From Pseudomonadota bacterium (GTDB taxonomy: Bacteria > Pseudomonadota > Gammaproteobacteria > Burkholderiales > Burkholderiaceae_E): a DNA stretch of 64,000 bases. The translations under genes and the position numbers were made by a program. The notes under the pieces are model-generated. The model was not told the origin of the DNA, did not search any database, and saw nothing but the letters and a program-made list of their open reading frames with translations. Where the stretch lies: contig JAEWGX010000049.1 of assembly GCA_023388075.1 (NCBI GenBank), positions 25,607 to 89,606 on the forward strand, read 5' to 3'. Positions 8,637 to 16,233 of the stretch are shown piece by piece; the first letter of the stretch is position 1, and each line of letters starts with the position of its first letter.

Positions 8637-9338
8637 CTACGTCACCGGATTGCTGAACTTCACCGAATCCGGCGAGCTGGTCCCGCCCGTCATGACGAAG
8701 GTCATCGCTTCCTCCACCGTCCAGTCGGTGGGCACCAGGTCGGCTATCGGCACGATCTCGATGTAGCCCGACGTCGGGTTCGGCGCCGTCGGCACGTAGA
8801 CGACGGCGAGGTCGCCGCCGCCGCCGGCATCCTTGAGGACCTTGGTGACGAAGCCGATGGTCTTCATGTCGCGCGATGGAAAGCTGATCAGCACCACGCG
8901 CTGCCCGGTGGTCGGCGGCTTCTGCAACGACTGCAGCAGCCGCTTGGTCGCGCCGTAGATCGTCGTCACCAGCGGGAGCCGGCTGACCAGCCGCTCCATG
9001 AACGCGATCAGGCGCCGCCCCACGACCAGCGAAGTGAGCAGGCCGATGAAGTACAGCCCGACCAGGGTCGCCAACGCGGCGAGCACGTACTGCACGCTCG
9101 GATGGACCAGGAACTCGGCAAGCTGCGGCGAGAACGGCCGCACGCCGCGCGCCGCCCCCCACAGGAGCGGGGCGCCGGTGCGCGCCAGCAACCGGAAGAG
9201 GAAATCCAGGACGAGCCAGGTGACCCAGAGCGGGGCGACCGTGAAGAAGCCGATCAGCACATAGCGCCAGGCGGACGCCCCGCCCGAAGAGCGCCGTGCG
9301 TCGGTGTCACCTGGGGTCCGGGTCGGGGTTCTTTCCAT
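8637..9338 (-). CDS. DUF502 family membrane protein
   Basis: A 233-residue protein with a short polar N-terminus, two transmembrane segments (about residues 25-48 and 72-95) and a soluble C-terminal part starting LPLVTTIYGATKRLLQSL. The pattern GLVTKV/VYVPTAPNPTSGYIEIVP is the hallmark of DUF502. Members are inner-membrane proteins of unknown function. The start at MERTPTRT is preferred because the upstream extension of the frame is arginine-rich and unlike the family. It is transcribed toward the GntR gene, with the operator between them, but nothing ties its function to that operon. Confidence 0.88.
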   Translation of the reverse strand: MERTPTRTPGDTDARRSSGGASAWRYVLIGFFTVAPLWVTWLVLDFLFRLLARTGAPLLWGAARGVRPFSPQLAEFLVHPSVQYVLAALATLVGLYFIGLLTSLVVGRRLIAFMERLVSRLPLVTTIYGATKRLLQSLQKPPTTGQRVVLISFPSRDMKTIGFVTKVLKDAGGGGDLAVVYVPTAPNPTSGYIEIVPIADLVPTDWTVEEAMTFVMTGGTSSPDSVKFSNPVT

Positions 9339-9468
9339 GCGGCGTCGGTCCGGAGCCCATTCTAATGAGCACACCGGTGGCGGGGCGACCGATACCAGGT
9401 CTGCGCGGTGGCGAGCGCCCCGGGGTGGTCGTTGTGCTAAGTTCGATCCGCCCGCGACGAGGCCCCCC

Positions 9469-11109
9469 ATGTCCCCGACGACCACGATCTTTCGCGCCCG
9501 ACGCATCCACACCATGAATCCGGCGCGACCGGTTGCCACGCACGTGGCCGTGCGCGAGGGCCGGATCCTGGGGGCGGGGACGCACGAGGAGCTGGCGGGA
9601 TGGGGTCCGTACACGGTCGACGAACGCTTCGCCGGGCACGTGCTGCTTCCCGGCTTCGTGGAGGGTCACAGCCACCTGATGGAGGGTGCCCTGTGGCGCT
9701 TCGTCTACGTGGGCTTCCACGACCGGATGGATCCGGATGGCCGCCTCTGGTCCGGCGCACGCTCGGTCGACGCGGTGATCGACCGGCTGGCGCAGGCCGC
9801 CGAGTCCGATCCCGGCCCGGCGGTGGTCGGCTGGGGCTTCGACCCGATCCATCTCGGCGATCGTCGCTTCGATCGCTCCGATCTGGACCGCGTATCCCGC
9901 GCGCGGGCGGTGGTCGTGCTGCACGCGAGCCTGCACATGCTCAACGCCAACAGCGCCGCGCTCGAGGGGGCCGGCTACCTGCGATCGGGGCTCCGCCACC
10001 CCGGGCTGCCGCCCGCGGCCGACGGCCTGCCCGGAGGCGAGGTCCGGGGACCGGACGCGATGGCGCCGATCGCCGAGCGTGTCGGCCTCGGCCGCGAGCT
10101 CCTCGCCGCGGACGCCGAGGCGGTACGCGCCTTCTCGCGCTTGTGCGTGCGCAAGGGCGTGACGACCGCCACCGACCTCGCCGCGACTTTGTCGCCGCCC
10201 TCGCTGGAGGCATTGCTCTCGGCCACCGGCGAGCCGGGCTTTCCCACCCGCATCGTCGCGCTGCTGCGGCTGCTCGGCCAGTCGCCGCGGGAGCTGATCG
10301 ATCGCGCGGTCGCCCTGCGTTCGATGAGCACCGAGCGCGCGCGCCTAGGCGCGGTCAAGATGGTGGCGGACGGATCCATCCAGGGCTTCACCGCGCGCAT
10401 GCGCTGGCCCGGCTACTACAACGGCGCGTCCAACGGCCTCTGGTACACCGCGCCCGAGACGGCGCGGGAGCTGCTCGCGCTCGCGCTGGCCAACGGCGTG
10501 CAGGTCCACGCGCATACCAACGGCGACGAGGCCACCGACATGGTGCTCGATGCCATGACCTCGGCGCTCGCGGCGCATCCGGCGCCGGATCACCGCTTCA
10601 CCCTGCAGCATTGCCAGCTCGCCGACGCGGCGCAGTTCCGCCGCATCCGGGCGCTCGGCCTCTGCGTGAACCTCTTCGCCAACCACCTCTTCCACTGGGG
10701 CGATGCGCACTACCGGCACACGGTCGGGCCGGAGCGCGCCGAGCGGATGAACGCCTGCGCCACCGCGCTCGCCAACGGCGTGCCGCTGGCGATCCATTCG
10801 GACGCACCGGTGACGCCACTCGGGCCACTCTTCACCGCCTGGTGCGCGGTCAACCGGCGCTCGGCAGGCGGCCGCCTGCTCGGCGCGGCCGAGCGCATCG
10901 GTGTCGCCGACGCGCTGCGCGCGATCACGCTGGGCGCCGCCTTCACACTGAAGCTGGACGGCGAGATCGGCTCGATCGAGGCCGGCAAGCGCGCGGACTT
11001 CGCGGTGCTGGATGACGATCCGTTCGAGGCGGAGCCCTCCGCGCTCGCCGATGTCGGCATCTGGGGCGTCGTCGCCGACGGCCGGCCGGTGCGGGCCGGC
11101 GAGGCCTGA
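9469..11109 (+). CDS. Amidohydrolase family protein (YtcJ-like)
   Basis: About 546 residues from ATG at 9469. The composite amidohydrolase fold is visible: an N-terminal beta-sandwich part (TIFRARRIHTMNP), then metal-ligand region GFVEGHSHLMEG (HxH), KMVADGSIQG, a central histidine in HAHTNGDEA, another in FTLQHCQLAD, and an aspartate in AIHSDAPVTP. The C-terminal GEIGSIEAGKRADFAVLDDDP is typical of YtcJ-like members. These enzymes hydrolyse C-N bonds using zinc or iron, but the substrate is not known for most. A CobW-type GTPase follows at 22 bp and a cupin after that; a metal-delivery partnership is possible. Confidence 0.92.
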   Translation: MSPTTTIFRARRIHTMNPARPVATHVAVREGRILGAGTHEELAGWGPYTVDERFAGHVLLPGFVEGHSHLMEGALWRFVYVGFHDRMDPDGRLWSGARSVDAVIDRLAQAAESDPGPAVVGWGFDPIHLGDRRFDRSDLDRVSRARAVVVLHASLHMLNANSAALEGAGYLRSGLRHPGLPPAADGLPGGEVRGPDAMAPIAERVGLGRELLAADAEAVRAFSRLCVRKGVTTATDLAATLSPPSLEALLSATGEPGFPTRIVALLRLLGQSPRELIDRAVALRSMSTERARLGAVKMVADGSIQGFTARMRWPGYYNGASNGLWYTAPETARELLALALANGVQVHAHTNGDEATDMVLDAMTSALAAHPAPDHRFTLQHCQLADAAQFRRIRALGLCVNLFANHLFHWGDAHYRHTVGPERAERMNACATALANGVPLAIHSDAPVTPLGPLFTAWCAVNRRSAGGRLLGAAERIGVADALRAITLGAAFTLKLDGEIGSIEAGKRADFAVLDDDPFEAEPSALADVGIWGVVADGRPVRAGEA

Positions 11110-11131
11110 CCCGCGGCGGGATTCAGACACG

Positions 11132-12100
11132 GTGCCCGGACTCTCCCCTGGCCTGCCACTGCCGGTCACGGTGCTCGGCGGCTACCTCGGTGCCGGCAAG
11201 ACGACGGTGCTGAACCACCTGCTACGGCACGCCGGCGGCCAGCGCATCGCCGTGCTGGTGAACGACTTCGGCGAGATCGCGATCGACGCCGCGCTGATCG
11301 AGTCGCGCGAGGGCGACGTCCTCGCCCTGGCGGGTGGTTGCGTCTGCTGCAGCATCGGCGGCGACCTGGTCGGGGCCCTGCGCGACGTCGTCGCCCGCCG
11401 ACCGGGGATCCACCATGTGGTGATCGAGACGAGCGGCGTCGCGTTGCCCGGCGCGGTCGCCGCGGCGGTCACGCTGGTGCCGGGTGCGGCGGTGGATGCC
11501 ATCGTCGTGGTGGCGGACGCGACCACGGTGCGGGCGCGCGCGCAGGACCGCTACGTGGGCGACGTCGTCATGGCCCAGTTGTCCGAGGCCGACCTGCTGG
11601 TCCTTGCCCGGCGCGATCTCGTGGACGACGCGGCTGCGGCGGCGCTTGGAGGCTGGCTCGCGTCCGTCGCCCACCTGCGCGTCGGCACGCCGATCGTGGA
11701 AGCCGTCCGCGGTGCCGTGCCGCCGGACTTGATCCTCGGCTTGGCCGGCGGCATGGAGCCGTCGGCTGGCGCGATCCGGCTCGGCGGGCGGCTGCGGCTG
11801 ACGGCGACCGGTGGGCGCTTTGCCCAGGTGAGTCGCAGGCTCGAGCATCGCCACGATCCCCACCGGCTTGCCGCCGCGCTCGCCGCGCCGGCGCTCGGCG
11901 TGCTCCGCGCCAAGGCGATCGTGCGGGATGAGCGGGGCGAGGCCCATGTCGTGCAGTTGGCCGGCGCACGCTGCGAGGTGGCGCCGCTTGGCCAGGCCGT
12001 ACCGGGGTCAGCGCGAACCTTCGGCCTTGCGTGCATCGGCCTGCGCGGCGGGCTGGACGAGGCCGCCATCGACACCGCCCTCGATGCATCGCGGTTGTGA
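11132..12100 (+). CDS. CobW/G3E family P-loop GTPase (metallochaperone-like)
   Basis: A 322-residue G3E GTPase read from GTG at 11132. It has Walker A GGYLGAGKTT (about 16-25), VLVNDFGEIAID, then the metal-binding CxCC motif in GGCVCCSI (Cys70, Cys72, Cys73), and a C-terminal CobW domain. The frame continues upstream but only inside the amidohydrolase gene. COG0523-type members deliver zinc, cobalt or other metals to client enzymes. Location directly after a metal-dependent amidohydrolase suggests that enzyme as a client, which is inference. I cannot tell which metal is used. Confidence 0.92.
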   Translation: MPGLSPGLPLPVTVLGGYLGAGKTTVLNHLLRHAGGQRIAVLVNDFGEIAIDAALIESREGDVLALAGGCVCCSIGGDLVGALRDVVARRPGIHHVVIETSGVALPGAVAAAVTLVPGAAVDAIVVVADATTVRARAQDRYVGDVVMAQLSEADLLVLARRDLVDDAAAAALGGWLASVAHLRVGTPIVEAVRGAVPPDLILGLAGGMEPSAGAIRLGGRLRLTATGGRFAQVSRRLEHRHDPHRLAAALAAPALGVLRAKAIVRDERGEAHVVQLAGARCEVAPLGQAVPGSARTFGLACIGLRGGLDEAAIDTALDASRL

Positions 12101-12138
12101 TAACTTCTGCGCCGCAGCGACAACCGGAGCCTCGCGAG

Positions 12139-12522
12139 ATGAGCACCTTCGTGCAGGTCGAACTCTTCACCGCCGTCGATGGACGGGCCCGCTTTCGGGA
12201 GCTGCACATCCCGCTGAGCGAAGGCACGCCCCAGGCGATGCTTTCGCAACTCCTCCCGGCCTCGGGCGTGCAGCTGCGCAAGAGCCCGGTCGGCTTTCGC
12301 TCGCAGTTCCACTGCACCACCACGCCGCAGTGGGTGTTCATCCTGTCCGGCGCCATGGAGATCGGCCTGCAGGATGGCACCTCGCGCGTCTTTCGGCCGG
12401 GCGAGCACTTCTTCTCCGCCGACACCTTGCCCGAAGGCGCCTGCTTCGATCCCAAGGTTCACGGGCACCGCAGCGCCCAGGTGGGCGACGAGCCCCTGGT
12501 CACGCTCTTCGTGAGGCAATAG
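12139..12522 (+). CDS. Small cupin-domain protein
   Basis: 127 residues. A single cupin barrel is supported by the sequence around QFHCTTTPQWVFILSGAMEIGLQDG, which fits the first cupin motif, and FRPGEHFFSADTL, the second. The start ATG at 12139 follows GAG-rich sequence (CTCGCGAG). Function is unknown. It follows the CobW gene by 38 bp on the same strand and could be the third gene of that operon. Its 3' end overlaps the convergent MFS gene by 23 bp. Confidence 0.85.
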   Translation: MSTFVQVELFTAVDGRARFRELHIPLSEGTPQAMLSQLLPASGVQLRKSPVGFRSQFHCTTTPQWVFILSGAMEIGLQDGTSRVFRPGEHFFSADTLPEGACFDPKVHGHRSAQVGDEPLVTLFVRQ

Positions 12523-14113
12523 ACCCGCGAGGGGTGGGCCCCCGGGGCCCGGCGGCGCGCCCGGACCCGAGTGGCGAGGCGGTGCGACCCATCAGCCAGG
12601 TCGGCAGCAATGCCGCGACGAAGACGAACGCGGTGACCAGGAAGCAATCCCGATAGGCGAGCGTGCTCGCCTGCAGGTAGACCGACTGCCCGAGAAACCA
12701 CAGGGCGGCGGGCGCCTGCTGGAATGGCGGCAGCCCGGCATTCGCGGCCAGCTCCGACACGCCGGCGATGAAGGCCGCGGTCGTGCCGTTGTCCGGCGTC
12801 TGCGTGGCGGCGAACGCGTCGGCATGGAACATCGTGCGCCGTTCCAGCATCACGGCGAGGAGGTTGACCCCGAAGGCGCCGCCCAGTTGCCGCATGAAGT
12901 TGATCGCGCCGGAGCCCTGGGCCATCAGCGTGCCGGGCAGCACCCGCAGCGACCCGACGCTCAGCGCCGGAAAGATGAAGCTCATGCCGATGCGGCTGAT
13001 CACCGTCCACCAGGCGAGCAGCCAGAAGCCCGTGTTCACGTCCACGCCCGCCGTGAGCCAGGATGACCAGGCGAAGAGCAGCAGGCCGCCGCCGATCAGC
13101 ACGCCCGGGGCGACCCGGTCGCTCAGCCGGCCGGCCAGCGGGAACAGCAGCACCATGGCGAAGCCCGACGGCATCAGCAGCAGCCCCGACTCGGTCGGCG
13201 TCATGCCCTGGATCGTCTGCACGAACACCGGCAGCAGATAGGTGGTGCCGAAGAGTCCCGCGCCCAGCACGAAGCTCACCGCCGATGCCGCGAGGAACGG
13301 GCCGTTCGCGAAGAGGCGCAGGTCGAGCATCGGCTTGGCGGTGCGCCACTCCCACCACACGAAGGAAACGATCGCGACCGCGGCCACCGCGAACTCGGCG
13401 AGCACCTGGTCCGATTCCCAGCCGGCGCGCTGGCCGCTCGAAAGCGCCGAGAGGATGGCGGTGAGGAAGACGCCGAGCAGCCCGCAGCCGACCCAGTCGA
13501 AGCCGGGCCGCGGCCCGGTCGCCTCGCGGGCCGGCAGGAAGAACGCGGCCAGCGCGATGCCGGCCAGCGCGAACGGGATCACCAGGTAGAAGACGTAGCG
13601 CCAGTCGAATGCGTCCATCAGCAGGCCGCCGACCCAGGGACCGAGCGCCGGCGCGAGCACGACGCCGATGCCGAAGATGCCCATGGCGGTGCCGCGCTCG
13701 TGAGGCGGAAACACCCGGAAGATGATGACCATCGCGAGCGGCTGCACCACGCCCGCCGCCGCGCCCTGGATCACCCGCGCCAGGATCAGCACGTTCTCGT
13801 CCGGCGCGATGCCGCCGAGCACCGAGCCCGCCGTGAAGAGCGCGAGCGACAGCATGACGGTACCGCGCTGGCCGAAGGCGCGATCGGCCCAGTCCGTGAG
13901 CAGCATGGTGGCCGTCATCGCGGCCAGGAAGCCGGTGGAGAGCCACTGGGCCTTGGTCTGGTCGATGCCGAAGGCGCCCATCACCTCCGGGATCGCCACG
14001 TTGATGATCGTGGAGGAAAGGATGACGGAGATGGCCGCCACCAGCGCGGTCCCCGTCGCGATCCAGCGATAGCCGCGCCCGTAGCGGGCCAGGTACTCGT
14101 CAATCGACGACAT
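12500..14113 (-). CDS. MFS multidrug efflux transporter, DHA2 (EmrB/QacA) family
   Basis: A 537-residue, 14-segment major facilitator. The N-terminal ISVILSSTIINVAIPEVMGAFG is the DHA2 helix 1 block (the usual VALPxI region); LSTGFLAAMTATMLLTDWADRAFGQRG covers the loop 2-3 motif, and LARVIQGAAAGVVQPLAMVII is motif C-like. It works as a proton antiporter with the adjacent periplasmic adaptor (EmrA-like), whose gene overlaps its start by 14 bp. No outer-membrane channel is encoded nearby, so a TolC-like protein elsewhere is likely. The tail of about 20 residues overlaps the cupin gene and may be non-essential. Confidence 0.93.
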   Translation of the reverse strand: MSSIDEYLARYGRGYRWIATGTALVAAISVILSSTIINVAIPEVMGAFGIDQTKAQWLSTGFLAAMTATMLLTDWADRAFGQRGTVMLSLALFTAGSVLGGIAPDENVLILARVIQGAAAGVVQPLAMVIIFRVFPPHERGTAMGIFGIGVVLAPALGPWVGGLLMDAFDWRYVFYLVIPFALAGIALAAFFLPAREATGPRPGFDWVGCGLLGVFLTAILSALSSGQRAGWESDQVLAEFAVAAVAIVSFVWWEWRTAKPMLDLRLFANGPFLAASAVSFVLGAGLFGTTYLLPVFVQTIQGMTPTESGLLLMPSGFAMVLLFPLAGRLSDRVAPGVLIGGGLLLFAWSSWLTAGVDVNTGFWLLAWWTVISRIGMSFIFPALSVGSLRVLPGTLMAQGSGAINFMRQLGGAFGVNLLAVMLERRTMFHADAFAATQTPDNGTTAAFIAGVSELAANAGLPPFQQAPAALWFLGQSVYLQASTLAYRDCFLVTAFVFVAALLPTWLMGRTASPLGSGRAAGPRGPTPRGSIASRRA

Positions 14114-15347
14114 CGATCGCCACTTCCACCATCATGCCCGGCCGCAGCAAGCCTTCGTCGGACGCGGTGCCACCGCCTTGCTGCGCGATCGCGATGCGCA
14201 CCGGCAGCCGCTGGGTCACCTTGGTGAAGTTGCCGCTCGGGTTGGGGGTCGGCAGCAGGGCGAACTCGCTGGTGGCGGCGTGGCCCAGGCGTACCACCTC
14301 GCCGCGGAACTCGCGGCCCGGATAGGCATCGACCTTGACGAGGGCCGGCGCGCCCACCTTCAGCCGGTGGAACTCGGTTTCCTTCACGTTCGCATCGACC
14401 CACACCCGGGTGGGGTCGTGATACAGGACGAGGCGGGAGCCCGGCGCGACGTGCTCGCCCACCTCCACGAAGGTCGCGTCGATGACGCCGTCGAAGGCCG
14501 CCCGCACCTCGCGATCCTTCAGGTCCACCTGCTGCTGCGCCCGGCGTGCCTGCAAGGCCGCCTTCTCGGCGTCGAGCGCGGCGATCCTGCGGTCCAGCAC
14601 CGCGATCTCGTCGGTCTGCGCCCGGATCACCACCAGCGCGGCGCGGGCCGATTCGATGCCGGCCGCGGCGCGCAGCGCCTGCTGCTGGGCCGTGAGGAAT
14701 CGGGCCCGGCCCTCCTCGAGCTGCTGTACCGCCACCGCCCCGGACCTGCGAAGCGAGGCCAGGCGCTGATGGTCGCTGCGGGCGGCTTCGAGCGCCGCGA
14801 TCGACGCGCGGTGCTCCGCTTCGGCGGCCTTCACCTCGGCCTCGCCGGCCGCCAACCGGCTCGCCACCTGGCGCCGCACCAGGTCCTGCTGGGCGCGCAG
14901 CTGTTCCTGGTTGGCCGCGATGCCCATGATGCCGGCATCGAGCTCCTCCAGCCGGAACCGCGCCTGGCGGCTGTCGATGGCGACGATGAGGTCGCCCTGG
15001 GACACGCGGTCCCCGGCCACCACCGGCACCGCGGTCACCCGCCCGGTCACCTCGCTGCCAAGCGTGATCACATGCGCGGCGATGCGCGAATCCTTCACGT
15101 ACACGTGCGACCAGCGATCCAGCAGCCAGTAGCCCGCCGCGGCGACCACGGCCAGGATCACGAGCGCGCTCAGCACGACGCGCAGGCTGCCACGGCCCTG
15201 CCCGGCGGAAGGCCGCGAAGGCTGCGCCGCGTCGCGCTCCCCGAGCTGCGGCGCGGTACCGCGCTCGCGGACGGTATCGGATGGCCGCGGCGCCCGGACC
15301 GGCGCCTCGTCCCGGTCCACGCGCTCCTCCAGGCGCAGCCCGGTCAT
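14100..15347 (-). CDS. HlyD/EmrA-family periplasmic adaptor of the efflux pump
   Basis: 415 residues. A polar N-terminal stretch of about 55 residues precedes one membrane anchor (about 56-75). The biotinyl-lipoyl-like hairpin starts at HVITLGSEVTGRVTAVPV, followed by a long coiled-coil of about 150 residues rich in Ala/Glu/Arg, and a beta-barrel region with VGEHVAPGSRLVLYHDP and VKVDAYPGREFRGEV. This is the standard EmrA architecture. It links the MFS pump to an outer-membrane channel. The gene is 79 bp downstream of a MarR regulator and overlaps the pump gene, so the three form an emrRAB-like operon. Confidence 0.93.
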   Translation of the reverse strand: MTGLRLEERVDRDEAPVRAPRPSDTVRERGTAPQLGERDAAQPSRPSAGQGRGSLRVVLSALVILAVVAAAGYWLLDRWSHVYVKDSRIAAHVITLGSEVTGRVTAVPVVAGDRVSQGDLIVAIDSRQARFRLEELDAGIMGIAANQEQLRAQQDLVRRQVASRLAAGEAEVKAAEAEHRASIAALEAARSDHQRLASLRRSGAVAVQQLEEGRARFLTAQQQALRAAAGIESARAALVVIRAQTDEIAVLDRRIAALDAEKAALQARRAQQQVDLKDREVRAAFDGVIDATFVEVGEHVAPGSRLVLYHDPTRVWVDANVKETEFHRLKVGAPALVKVDAYPGREFRGEVVRLGHAATSEFALLPTPNPSGNFTKVTQRLPVRIAIAQQGGGTASDEGLLRPGMMVEVAIDVVD

Positions 15348-15426
15348 CGGCGTGTCCTCCGGTCGCGGTCGCGAAGCCTTCCTCTGGAAAGTCGAGCGCC
15401 CCGCCTGGCTCGTCGCGCGATGAAGC

Positions 15427-15879
15427 TCACGGTCGCTCCAGGCGATCGCCGATGTGGCGCAGCACGCCGATGCAGGATTCGAGCGTCGCGGCGGGAACGC
15501 CCGACAGGAGCTCGTGGCGCAGCACCGCCGCGGTCCGGTCGATCTCCGCGAGCAGCGGCTGGGCGGCGGCCGTGAGATGCAGCTCGTTCGAACGTCGATC
15601 GCCCTCGGCCTGGCGGCGCTCCACCAGGCCCTGCTTCTCCAGCCCGTCGATCAGGCGGGCGATCGTCGGCCCCTCGACGCCCAGGCGGGCGGCCAGCTCG
15701 CGCTGCGACATGCCGGGCGCGGCGCGAGAGAGCTGCAGGAGCGCGTACCAGCGCGCCTGCGTGAGCCCTTGTCCTCGCAGGCGGTTGTCCAGCTCCACGC
15801 GCCAGCTCCGGCTGATCCGCGCCAGCTCCTGGCCGAAGGTCTGCTCCAGGTCCAGACCCTCGATGCGGTCACGCTTCAT
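15427..15879 (-). CDS. MarR-family transcriptional regulator of the efflux operon
   Basis: 150 residues with a MarR-type winged helix: the recognition region is ALLQLSRAAPGMSQRELAARLGVEGPTIARLIDGLEKQGLVER (about 46-88, one contiguous helix-turn-helix), with the wing in DRRSNELHLT. It is the first gene of the operon with EmrA- and EmrB-like genes. Immediately upstream lies a 24-bp inverted repeat overlapping a TATAAT box on the same strand, which suggests autorepression relieved by a lipophilic or phenolic ligand. The ligand is unknown. Confidence 0.93.
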   Translation of the reverse strand: MKRDRIEGLDLEQTFGQELARISRSWRVELDNRLRGQGLTQARWYALLQLSRAAPGMSQRELAARLGVEGPTIARLIDGLEKQGLVERRQAEGDRRSNELHLTAAAQPLLAEIDRTAAVLRHELLSGVPAATLESCIGVLRHIGDRLERP

Positions 15880-15891
15880 TCGATAGCGACC

Positions 15892-15917
15892 TAATGGATA
15901 GTAGGCTAACCATTATA
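15892..15917 (-). promoter_or_regulatory. MarR operator overlapping a -10 box
   Basis: Arms TAATGGATAG (15892-15901) and CTAACCATTA (15906-15915) are inverted repeats with a single mismatched pair, separated by TAGG. On the minus strand TATAAT occupies 15912-15917, so a repressor on this palindrome would cover the -10 element of the MarR gene 13 bp downstream. No good -35 is visible. The layout is the usual one for MarR autoregulation. Confidence 0.75.
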
Positions 15918-16043
15918 GGATTCGCACCGGCGGATGTGGGGCCGGCCGGGTGCCTCCAATGGAGTAGGACACGCCGATCCGTCCCTTGCTAGACTCGCGC
16001 CGACGGTCTACGCCACCGCCCCGTCGTCACACCAGGAGCTCCG

Positions 16044-16085
16044 ATGAACGCCCTCGTCCATAGCGCGTCCCGCCACCGGACCTGA
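16044..16085 (+). CDS. Putative 13-residue leader peptide upstream of ABC exporter
   Basis: ATG at 16044 follows AGGAG (16034-16038) by five bases, which is a better start signal than that of the exporter itself. The reading frame gives MNALVHSASRHRT and stops at 16083-16085. Stem-loops begin 13 bases after the stop. No run of a single regulatory amino acid is present, so if this is an attenuator it is more likely to sense stalled or slow ribosomes than one amino acid. I do not recognise the peptide. It could also be chance. Confidence 0.45.
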   Translation: MNALVHSASRHRT

Positions 16086-16098
16086 CCCGCGCCGGCGG

Positions 16099-16159
16099 GC
16101 ACGGGTTCCGCCCGTGCGCTCGCGCACGTCGCCGTGGACGCCCGCTCCCGCAGGCGTCC
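16099..16159 (+). promoter_or_regulatory. Candidate attenuator: three hairpins, two mutually exclusive
   Basis: Hairpin 1: GCACGGG (16099-16105) pairs with CCCGTGC (16111-16117) around TTCCG. Hairpin 2: CGTGCG (16113-16118) pairs with CGCACG (16123-16128) around CTCG, and it uses the right arm of hairpin 1, so both cannot form together. Hairpin 3: GGACGCC (16136-16142) pairs with GGCGTCC (16153-16159). No U-tract follows, so Rho-independent termination is not obvious. Control could act on translation or on Rho. GC-rich sequence forms stems by chance, which limits confidence. Confidence 0.4.
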
Positions 16160-16233
16160 GGCCGGCGATCCGCTCCTGTTCCCTTTGCAACCATTGCCCC
16201 AGCCGTGACGGCGACGCGTCGCGGCCCAATGTC

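Larger units (their letters stand above)
15916..16233. other. Long intergenic region with a putative promoter, leader ORF and hairpins
   Basis: This is the only stretch of more than 300 bp without an ordinary gene. It separates the MarR gene from the ABC exporter gene on the opposite strand. From left to right it holds an extended -10-like element TGCTAGACT (TAGACT at 15990-15995), a 13-codon leader ORF with a strong ribosome binding site, three stem-loops of which the first two are mutually exclusive, and a 12-bp self-complementary sequence GCGACGCGTCGC (16211-16222) just before the exporter start. Confidence 0.6.
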
